In this document: positions 36,052 through 45,970 of the stretch, piece after piece | Layout of the letters: each line of letters begins with the position of its first letter | Numbering within the stretch: position 1 is the first letter of the stretch | NCBI GenBank assembly: GCA_037953625.1 | Contig: CM075651.1 | Span: 130,600,501-130,664,500, forward strand | DNA length: 64,000 bases | Direction of reading: 5' to 3' | Source: Crotalaria pallida | Lineage: Eukaryota > Streptophyta > Magnoliopsida > Fabales > Fabaceae | The notes under the pieces: generated by a model | Seen by the model: the letters and a program-made list of their open reading frames with translations, nothing else | Databases searched by the model: none | What the model was told of the DNA's origin: nothing | Position numbers and translations under genes: made by a program

Positions 36052-39000
36052 ATGGAAGAAGGCGATCTCGTAAGCTGGGTCTTAGTTTTTGTTAAATTAG
36101 CAATAGCCTTCATAGCTGCTTCTTTCTCATTTGCTCTTCTCAAATCCCGATCCTCTCACCAACACTCTCCGCCTGATGATGAGCCACCTGCAACTGCAAG
36201 TCTCTCTAAGATCACCACTACTAACCCTACACCCTCCTCTTCCTCCTATTCCTCCTTCTCATCTTCATCTTCATCTTCTGAATGGACTTATGACGTCTTC
36301 CTCAGTTTTCGTGGCGCAGATACTCGCTTTGGTTTCACCGGTAACCTTTCCAAGGCTCTGCGTGACAAAGGAATCAGAACCTTCGTTGACGATCAGGAGC
36401 TCCGAAAAGGAGAAGAGATCTCTCCCTCCCTCGTCAACGCCATCCGCAACTCTAGGATCATCATCGTAGTTTTCTCTAAAAACTATGCATCTTCGCCTTT
36501 CTGTTTGGAAGAATTAGTGAACATCATGGACTGCTTGAACCACAAGGGAAGCTGTGTGTGGCCTGTTTTCTATGAAGTTGAACCGTCCGATGTGCGCCAT
36601 CTCAAAGGCAGGTATGCTGATGCATTGGCTAAGCACGAAACAAGAATCGGTGACAAGAACAAAATTAGTAAGTGGAAGTTAGCTCTGCAACAAGCAGCTG
36701 ATCTTTCTGGTTGGCATTTCACAGATGGGTGAGTACCTAAGATCACTAGTTTCATTCAAGATTCTTTCTTATTATTTTTTGACTGAAATTAATTTGACTT
36801 CATATGAATTTTGCACTTGAATAGGTATGAATACAAATTTATCGAAAGTATCATTAAGGAGGTCACTAAAAAGATTAATCATATCCATTTAGTTGTTGCT
36901 GATTACCCTGTTGGGTTGGAGTCTCGGGTGCTGAAATTGAAACCATACCTTGAATCGGATGATGGCGTTGCCATGCTAGGACTTTATGGAATAGGTGGAA
37001 TGGGTAAAACGACACTTGCACGTGCACTTTACAATTCTGTTGCCGAGCAGTTTGATGGTCTGTGTTTTCTCGCTGATATTGGGGATACTTCAATGAAGCA
37101 TGGGTTAGTACAACTTCAGGAGAAACTTCTCTCTGTATTGCTTGGGCAGACGAATATTAAATTGATGAATGTAAGTGAAGGAATTTCCATAATCAAAAAT
37201 AGGCTCTATCAGAAGAAAATTTTGTTGATTCTTGATGATGTTAACAAACTGGAGCAGTTGAAAGCACTTGCTGGTGGACTTGATTGGTTTGGGCCAGGTA
37301 GCAGAATTATTATAACAACAAGGGATCAACATTTGCTACATGTTTTTGGTGTTAAAAGAACCTATGAAGTAGTAGAATTAAATCATGAAGATGCCATTGA
37401 ATTGTTTAGTTGGAATGCTTTCAAAAGGAAACAAGTCCATATGAGTTATATGGATATTACAGAGAGAATAATAAAGTATTGCAATGGCCTTCCTTTGATT
37501 TTGGAAGTAATAGGTTCTTACTTATATGGTAGAACATTGTCAGAATGGGAATCTGCCATAGATACTTATGAACGAATTCCACGTCATGATATTCAAGAAA
37601 TCCTTAAAGTGAGCTATAATGACTTGGAGGAAGATGAGAGGAAATTTTTTTTAGACATTGCTTGCTTCTTTAAAGGATACCCACGAAGAGATGTAGAAAA
37701 TATACTACTAAATGGTCGTGGCTTCTCTCCTGAGTATGGTATGAGGGTGTTGATTGATAAGTGTCTCATAAAAAGTGATTATCTGGGTCATGTGACAATG
37801 CATGACCTGATAGAGGATATGGGCAGAGAAATCGTTCGGCAGGAATCACCATCAAGGCCTGGTGAACAAAGTAGGTTATGGTTCTCTAAGGATATCCTTG
37901 ATGTTTTGGAAGATAACAAGGTATGTGAGAGATTTTATTTCTCTCTTTTCTTTAGTTTTTCCATTTGGCAACTACATGCCAGAAGAGTTAACATCAGCTA
38001 CACGATTCTTAGCCCTTTGCTTGTCAATTTCGTGTTGAAAAAGTTTATTATCTTCAGTATTTTTAAAAAGTCTCTTAATATGTACAGCTTATTGTTATCA
38101 TGCCTATCTTGTTGACTATTGCTTTCGGTTTAAAGGGATCTGATAAAACTGAGATAATCATGCTACGCTTGCTCAAAGAAGAAGAAGTGCATTGGGATGG
38201 AAATGCATTCAAGAAGATGGATAACCTCCAAATACTGGTCATAGAAAATGCACGGTTTTCCAGAGGACCAAGTCATCTCCCAAATAGTTTAAGAGTTCTA
38301 ACATGGCATGGATATCCTGACCCATCGCTGCCAGCTAATTTTAATGCAAAGAACCTTGCCGTACTGGACCTGTCTATGAGTTTTTTTACATTAGACAAAC
38401 AACCTATGAAGGTATGTATAGACTCTTCTTGATATTTATTAAGTCTCGAGTATTAGCAAGTCCCACTCAAAAATTCATAATATGGTTTCTGTTTGTTATT
38501 GTTTCAACTTTGCAGAAATTGAAGTGTTTAACAGAAATGAACTTAAGCGGGTGCCAATTGTTAGAACAAGTACCTGACATGTCTGGAGCACCAATGTTGA
38601 GGAGACTTCTTCTTGATGATTGTAACAACCTGGTTGAAGTTCATGATTCTGTTGGATTTCTTAGTAAACTTGAATATCTGAGTGCTAAGAGCTGCAAAAG
38701 TCTCAGGACTCTTCCTCCTGCGTTCAACTTACCCTCTCTTGAATATTTATCCCTCGAGAGGTGTGAAAATCTCAAGAGTTTTCCAGAAATTACAGGGAAG
38801 ATGGAAAACATAGAGCAACTTGTTTTGTGCTTTAGCGGCATAAACGAATTACCTTTTTCAATTGGAAATCTTGTTGGGCTTGAACTTCTGGATCTGCGTG
38901 AGTGCTATGAGCTAAGTGAACTACCAACTAATGTTTTTACGTTGCCAAAAATCAAGGTTTTCGGGGCTGAAGGCTGTGAAAGGATTAACCAATTAGACAA

Positions 39001-40515
39001 GGGCAGGGATCAAGAGCAACAAACGCGGTGCTCCATTGAGAAGATAGTGGCTTCATTCAGATTCTGCTCTTTTACAAATGAATTTTTCTCTTCACTTTTT
39101 CCTTATTTGCACTATGTGACGGATTTACTCCTAGATTTTAGCAATATCACAATGCTTCCGACAAGCATTAATGCATGCCATTCTTTGGTTAAACTTAGTT
39201 TGAATGGGTGCAAGGAGCTTCGAGAAATCAGGGGATTGCCACCAAACATTAAAAAGTTGTCAGCATTAAATTGTACATCGCTGACTTCCCGATCCAAGGC
39301 TATATTGTTGAGTCAGGTATTTTTGTTTTCTCTCGTCTTTTAGATAATCTTTTTTGATCATAGGAAGACAATGTAACTTGTTTAAAGTGGTTAATTCACA
39401 GTTTATATGTCATGTGATATTAACAGACATTGCATGAGGGTGGGGGCAGAAACTTTGTCGTACCAGGATCAAGCATCCCAAATTGGTTCAACCACTGTAC
39501 CAGGGGACAATCGCTGTGTTTCTGGTTTCATAAGGAGTTGCCAGCTATCATTATATGTGTTGTTGGAGATATGGGCAGTCGTAGTGATTATCCTAAGTTC
39601 AAACTGAGCATTAATGATAGTGAACCGCACAGTTTCTCATTCACGGGTATTAGAAAGCCAGCTCCTATAAATCATATATATTTGTCTTATCTCCAACTCA
39701 AGGAATATTATAGAGAGAAAGGATGGAATCATGCTGAGATTTCATATTGCACAAACGGTTGGCCGTCAGAAGTAAATATAAAATGGATGGGAATTCATGT
39801 ACAGGAACAACATACTAGCCTGATTGATTTCAGATTTACGAGTCAGGTACTTTATCCTCCTCTATTTAGGTATGTTGGTTCGTGTTTGATTTAAAGTTCT
39901 GATCTAAAATTTCTTTAATCAATTTCGAATACTTTAATTGATTTCTTTAATTTTTTCCAAAAGGATTTTCCTATCACTCGTTAATATCACAGGTGCCAAT
40001 ATCAGTATTGAAATAATTCTCATTCTCACAATTTTTGCATAAAAAATTGGATCTATTTTGCTTTTCGTATCTCTAAGCATTTTATTAGAGTTGAGTTTTC
40101 ATTGTAGGATCATTGGATCTATACTTGTGTTCTTGAATCTATTGGATGTCTTAAATGTGATGGAAATGGTGTTAGAGTAAAAAGACTATTTGAACCACCC
40201 AACTTTGTTTGCTTGCATCAGTCTTTACGTTACTATTCTCTATCTATTGATCCAAAAAAACGTGTTTCTTTTTCCTCCTCTAGGCTGTGCCTCTCCCCAA
40301 AGGTCAGGTTCCTACCAAAAGTCAAAATCTTGCATATTTAGAGTTCTTCTATATGGTAAGTTGCTGCATAATATAAATAATATAAATTAGTACTATATTA
40401 TTGTTTTGAAGATATATTATTTGCACAGTCCGGGTTTTCCAAGTGTGGAGCTAAATACTCACTTACATTTGGCAACCTCGAGCTTCTGTTTGGTAGGAAA
40501 ACAAATTTTAATTAA
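36052..40515 (+). CDS. TNL-A: TIR-NB-LRR immune receptor with N-terminal hydrophobic segment
   Basis: Intracellular immune receptor type: NB-ARC is the nucleotide switch, LRR and C-JID sense the effector, and TIR signals through NAD+ cleavage. Exons: 36052-36728, 36825-37920, 38136-38411, 38516-39316, 39427-39846, 40284-40355, and a last one most plausibly 40429-40515. The total is 1,142 residues in one frame. Residues 7-30 are hydrophobic (WVLVFVKLAIAFIAASFSFA), then comes a Ser-rich linker to about 77. TIR spans 78-225 with DVFLSFRGADTR and the catalytic Glu in FCLEEL. NB-ARC: P-loop GIGGMGKTT (281-289), LLILDDVN, GSRIIITTRD, NGLPLILE, FLDIACFF, MHDL (about 551). LRRs occupy exons 3-4 and the post-LRR domain exon 5 (VVPGSSIPNWF). 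The last exon differs from TNL-B by a deletion and needs a different acceptor. The 5' flank is cut off by the MULE and copia elements. Confidence 0.88.
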
Positions 40516-41772
40516 TAGTAAGAACCAATATACGGTGAGATATTCCCACTACAATATGTTATAAGACAAATTGAATTGCTAATAATCTCACTCTAAAATA
40601 GAGACATGAGGAAAATAGTTATTATAAAAAAGCAATTATTGAGAATTCTCTGTCCAAGATCAAAATCAAGGATCCATTTTTACTTTCTCACTTATAAAAG
40701 CTCACTTTAAAGGAGTAGATCTTCATTATTTGAAATACAAAAAAAATAGAATAGCAACAAATAAATTAAAAAATGACTACTGACAAACAACGGTAGTAAA
40801 TGGGGAAATTTGTTTCAATAATGCTAATAAAGAAAAGAAAAGTAAAAATACATAAATCCGTTGGCCTAGTCAATAACGTTCATATTACTGTGTCTGTGTT
40901 TCTAATTGCAATTGATTGTAATGAACAGGACGAAGAAGACACTGAGTATGATTACGTGGAGAATTATTTCGTGGATAAAGCTGCCAATGAGGTAAATGAT
41001 GTTCCATTTTTTTCCCAGAAAATGCATTTAAATAAGTCAGGAAATAAAATACTCAATATTAGACTATTAGTATTACTGAAAAAGAAAACCTTCTCAACTT
41101 ACATCCTCAAAATTGAGTGTCATTTTGATTTCTTCACGGATATTTTTCTATATTCCACTACTATATGCAAAACGAAAAGGTATTCCAGTAATCTAGCACA
41201 AAAGTAGACCAATTTCTGAGTCACTCTTAATTCTTGAGTAATATTAATTAGATTTGGAACCATAAAGGATCTTTATCTAAAGATTAAAATCACCAAGTCT
41301 TTTTTAATCGAAGGTGTATATTTTTGTTTATCATCATTATCAATGTTCTCATATTCTTTTCTATTTAAATATAGGTTTAAGTTGCCCCGATGATTATAAA
41401 AATAAATAAAAAAATATAGGTTTAAGTGTGAAAATATTCTCATAAATATTAATCTCTTTGATGACAATAATAATTAATTACTTTATGATCATGAATTTTC
41501 TCAAAAAGAGGAAAAGCAAAGGAGAGCTTAATGATCCGAAGAGCGTCTCCCTCAGCCTGTCAAAGTTATTAAATAGAAAGGAAAACACGAGATCGTCAAA
41601 GCTTAGAAAGGGAAAGGAAAAAGAGCGCTGGTGCGACAGCTAATAAGATGGTCAGGGTCAGGGTGTTTGAACAAGGGATCATTATTCCCTCCTCTGAAGT
41701 TAGATGTATGGGAACATGGATTGGTAGCACTAAGCATAGACATGAATAGTCTTTTTTGTATGATTCTTAATA
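40516..41772. other. TNL-A 3' region with conserved exon-like blocks
   Basis: It aligns with 50906-52254 downstream of TNL-B. One block at 40929-40991 is bounded by CAG and GTAAATG and encodes an acidic 21-residue stretch. A Lys/Ser-rich frame at about 41485-41643 (SKGELNDPKSVSLSLSKLL) is also kept in B. They could be alternative 3' exons of the TNL or an unrelated small gene. Confidence 0.4.
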
Positions 41773-42036
41773 CTCCCTTTGTCCTTAATTATAAGACCTC
41801 TTAACACTTTTATTTTGTCCCTATTTATAAGGCCCTTTACCAATTTTCAATGAGCATTAATTATTTTTTTTTTCACAAACACTCTTATTTATTTAACATT
41901 TTTTAGATTCTCAATAATATTAATAGGGATAATTTTGAAAATACATATCAAAAGTTCACATTTCCAATACAATTAACTAAATTATTCTACTTTCTCAATG
42001 GACGTGAAATCTCGCAAGATGATCTTATAATTAGGG
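41773..42036. mobile_element. Stowaway-type MITE downstream of TNL-A
   Basis: Begins CTCCCTTTGTCCTTAATTATAAG after TA. The right end is eroded (ATAATTAGGG). It lies between TATGATTCTTAA and TTAAGTGCAGCAGCC; the TNL-B tract has the two sides joined near 52588, so this is an insertion specific to A. Confidence 0.8.
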
Positions 42037-42470
42037 TTAAGTGCAGCAGCCAGCAGCAGTCATTTTATGTCATTTGCTCAATACAGTGTACTAAACATGT
42101 TAAGGCACATGCTTTTTATGTTTTTTTTTTTTGTTAAAATTTTATCTTGTGTTTTAAAAACCAGCAATTGCTGAATCGGAATGAATCAGGTCATTCAAAT
42201 TGAGTTTTAATTTTTCGTACCCATAATCTAATTTTTGGTTCCCATTTGTTTTTTGAAATAGACTAAAATATCCTTAATATTAAATAGTTTTCGACTACGG
42301 GGTATTGGAAACATATATCAGATTGGTCCTTGATTTTGTGGTCACCTATCAAATTAGTCCTTAAGATTATTAAAATTTCAAATTAGTTTCCGAGATAGGA
42401 ACACGTTAGTCATCTTAGTCCCTGATGTTAATGGTTTATAAAGTTAGGAACTACTTTGACCGATTTCGAT
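42037..42470. repeat. Left part of a fold-back repeat, paralogous to 53150-53550
   Basis: From about 42302 the sequence (CAGATTGGTCCTTGATTTTG) is the left arm of the inverted repeat preserved at 53155-53545. In this copy it is interrupted by the hAT element and has lost most of the right arm. Confidence 0.65.
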
Positions 42471-43434
42471 TAGGGGTGTAACGGTCCGGTCTGATCCGGT
42501 CTTTCATGGATATCACAGACCGGACCGATTAAATTTGAACAGTCTGGTCCAATCCGGTCCAGATATCATCCACATCCAAAGACCGGACCGGATCGGACCG
42601 CGATCCGTTCGGTCCGGTCCGGTCTAGACCACGGTCTGTTATAATAAAATAACTAAAAAAAGTAAAAAACTAATTAAAACCTAATCTTCTAGTACTGCGA
42701 ATGCAACCATGGAAGTGACTCTTGAGAATACTTGAGAATCAGAGGGTGGACGAAGGTGGCGGGGACGATGGTGGCGGGGATGACGGCGGTGGCTAATACC
42801 TGAGAACGTGGGCCGCGGAGGGAGATCTGAGAACCGGAGGAAGAGGGACGGAGGAAGAAAGCGACAGCGAGCGAGAGGGTTGGCACATGGCGAGAGAGGG
42901 TTGGCGGCGGCGAGGAAGGAGAGAGGGTTGGCGGCGGCGAGGAAGGAGCGAGGAATGGCGGCGAGGGAGGAGCGAGGGACGGTTGAGGAAAGCGGTTTAA
43001 GGTGGCGGTTGAGGGAGATCTGGCAGTTGAGGGAGGAGCGAGGGACGGCTGAGGAGCGGCGAGCGGCGAGGGAGATGGCGGCGTCGATTACTGAGAGAGA
43101 GGGACGTTTGAGAGGCCCTCTGATTACTCTGGTTACGGCGTCAATTACTCTGATTACTCTGTGTTTGAGAGTTATATGTCTTTGAAGTATTGACTATTGA
43201 GGGCTGTACCGTGTTTTATTTTTATTTTTATTTTTTTTTAATATTTCAGCTATCGGTCCGGTCTGGTCTTGGTGGTCTCAAAATTTGTGAGACCGTGGAC
43301 CGGACCACATGAAAATGGTCTAAAAATATTCAGACCGGATCGGACCGCGAGACCAGACCAGACCATATTTTTCGATCCAGTCTGGTTCGATCCCACCGGT
43401 CTCGCGGTCCGGGACCGGATCACTTACACCCCTA
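42471..43434. mobile_element. Non-autonomous hAT-type element, inverted relative of 8797-9928
   Basis: Ends TAGGGGTGTAA and TTACACCCCTA with CCGGTC-rich subterminal DNA. The 8-bp flanks are ATTTCGAT (42463-42470) and ATTTTGAT (43435-43442), one difference apart. The paralogous tract at about 53307-53314 has a single ATTTCGAT and no element. The middle is GGC/GAG-rich without a transposase. Confidence 0.9.
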
Positions 43435-44341
43435 ATTTTGATGATCTCAAGGATCAATCTGACGTATATTACCAAAAAAATATACTTCCGACATACCCAT
43501 ATTAAAAATATGTTCTGATTCATCGGTGCAAATTTTTACACTTCCAACCATGATAAATCGGAAGTGAAAAAGTTGGTGGTGGTGAAGGAGGTTCTTTGTT
43601 TACAAGGCTAAACATTGACACATGCATGCAATAATGTGTGATTGGGATGGAAGGGTGAATGTGGTTAAAGGTGTGGCAAATGCACAGTATTTGCATCATG
43701 GTTGTTCGCTTGTTCTCCTCCTATGGTTCATCGAGTTGTTGTTTTTTTTTTTTTTTTAATATTTCGTTAGTGACTTTTTGGTTTTTATTTCACTTTTTAA
43801 TGAACTACTGTAACCTTGAATTTTTTTAACTTCCTACTTTAAATCATCAGAATAATTATTCCAACATACTTAAATAAAAAAAAATTAATTAAAGTTTCGA
43901 CTTTTCTAAATCGGAAATTTTGCAGACTTCACTTAATGAAAAAACTATTATCCTCATATTATCCTTAAAGTCAGGAAAACTACATAAGTCGGAAAATTGG
44001 CAGCGCAATTGAAGATGGTATTTGACAAAGAGCCCATTTTGGCATTTTGTTTAATATCATTAATTTTCTTGCAATAATTAGATTCAAAAAAACATAAAAA
44101 CAAAATACATTAAAAATACATAAAACTCTGGTTCATCACGGCATATTCCCTCCCTCTAATCCTATTTGTAATTTTTTTTTTGGGATTTTTCTCTTCCATT
44201 AAGGAAGCTTTTTAAATTTGTTAGTGATATTGGAAATGTGAGAATTTGATATATATTTTCAAAACTATCCCTATAATTATTGTTGGAACTATAAAAAGTG
44301 ATGAGTTAATAAGGGTTTTTGTGAAAAAAAATTAAATACTA
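43435..44341. other. Paralogous spacer, no gene seen
   Basis: Aligns with 53540-54155 and 55390-55590. It includes one arm (about 43735-43940) of the sequence that forms a long inverted repeat in the B tract. Confidence 0.5.
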
Positions 44342-44625
44342 CTCCCTTCGGTCCTATATATAGGACATACTTAACCATATTCCTCGGACCAAGAAAAGTA
44401 GTTAGTTTTATGAATCCTATGAGAATATATTGTAACATTACAATTTTACCCTCTCAACTTTTCTTGAAAAATTCACACTCATTAATGAACAACAAAAAAC
44501 ACATGCATTTAATAAGGGCAAAAAAGAGAAAAAACAATAAATGATGTATAGAAAATACAAAATGTCTTATATATAGGACCAAAAATTGCTTCTAGAATAT
44601 GTCCTATATATAGGACCGGAGGGAG
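44342..44625. mobile_element. MITE with CTCCCTTCGGTCC ends
   Basis: A 284-bp element flanked by TA. The terminal repeats CGGTCCTATATATAGGAC and complement are themselves palindromic. The corresponding site in the B tract near 55600 (AAATACTATTGAA) is empty. Confidence 0.88.
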
Positions 44626-45243
44626 TATTGAAAAAAAAACTATCCCTATGTCATTTTACATTTATTATGCATCGTTTATTATATTTTCTCTTGTTTGCCC
44701 TTATAAAAAGCTTTGAGTATCTATATTTTTTTGTTTTTTTTTTAATTGCATGACAACGAGTTGGGCTGGGTTGAGTTTTGCCAATCTCAACCTCAAACCT
44801 ATGAAAATAGGGTGGGTTTGAATATAGATCTAAGAAGAGCTTTAAGGAAAAATGAAACTCAAACCCCTTCAATAATAATATGGGGAATTCAATGATGCTC
44901 CCATTTTTAAATGATATTCATACACCTCATTGAATTTTTGTTCATAAAAAATCTTCGTTAGTTTTGCTTTTAACCTCAAAATAATCCAACATTCCTGTAT
45001 AATCCAACATAAATAATCCAACTTTACTATAATTAATACATCATTCCTACCCTGCTATATCCTTGTCATACCTAGGTTTATTATCATTATCGTTTCACCA
45101 ACGTGACAATATTTTTAACCTAAATAATCTTAAAAAAAATAATGGTGGATGTTATTATCTTCTAATTACCTAAAAGTTAATGGTACAATTTATTATTATT
45201 TCAATTTTTAATCTATCAATGATACTATAAAAAAAATATATTG

Positions 45244-45332
45244 TCCGCATAAGACGGTCCAGTTGGTGGTTGCAGGGACACTTAGGATTTTCCCTCCCCC
45301 AGGTCATGGATTCTAGTCCCAGACCTCCCATG
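45244..45332 (+). mobile_element. Short SINE-like insertion with 16-bp target duplication
   Basis: About 89 bp containing a box-A-like GGTCCAGTTGGTGG and a diverged B box (GGTCATGGATTCTAG). It is flanked by TAAAAAAAATATATTG on both sides. The B tract near 56238 has a single TAAAAGAAATATTG and no insert. Confidence 0.8.
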
Positions 45333-45599
45333 TAAAAAAAATATATTGACACAAAACTTGAAAAAATCTCTCGAAAGAACACAACTTTTTTGGTTTTGCT
45401 AACAACATTTATTAAAGTTATTAAGAATGATAAAACAATCATAAATTTGTATTAATCATTCTTTCCAAAACCTCAAAAATCATATATTTCAATAACAATA
45501 TACCACTTTTTATATCTTAAAAAGACAAATACCCAAAATGCACTTTTTAACATTTTACTTTCTTTATTTATTTTTTTTCATACACACACGGAGGGACAG

Positions 45600-45970
45600 G
45601 GAGTACCACGATCATCAGGTGTGCCGCTGTGCCATCCTTGACTTGTCTATCCCTTTCTCCAATCTCAACCCTTCATTCCACACTGCGTGGCCTCTTTACT
45701 TTGTGCCAACTACAGATTCTCACTCTCTCCGTATTACAGTACTCCTTTACCATCTGAAGTCTGAACTGCTTCCTCTGTGGTTGACTCGTTTCCAGTCCCT
45801 TTCCTCTTCACTTCCTTCCACGTTTGCTCCTTTCTCAATCTCTCCTCTTAATATAATATCTGTTGCTTATTCTTTCCCGCTCACTTTTAATTCCTCTTAA
45901 ATCTGTTTTAGCCTTTCATTTCATTTAATTTCCCACTTATCTCTCCCTCCTCATTCTTTTCAGCTGCTAA
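45600..45970 (+). promoter_or_regulatory. TNL-B 5' leader block (shared by the cluster)
   Basis: CT-rich sequence conserved before TNL-B, D (56880-57211) and C (60120-60458), with a stranded part at 29554 for A. The shared core includes CCATCCTTGACTTGTCTATC and CCTCTTTACTTTGTGCCAAC. It probably contains the transcription start and 5' UTR; no exact start can be read. Confidence 0.55.

Noticed and set aside
36570..36755. Antisense 61-codon frame repeated behind each TIR exon (also at 46612 and 60965)
   Set aside because: It is the complement of the invariant TIR exon; its conservation follows from the TIR sequence.
42808..43185. 125-codon Arg/Glu-rich frame
   Set aside because: Inside the second hAT element, built from GAGGGA/GGCGGC repeats.
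45540..45900. 120-codon frame before TNL-B
   Set aside because: Translation of the CT-rich leader shared with C and D; frame and length are not conserved between copies.
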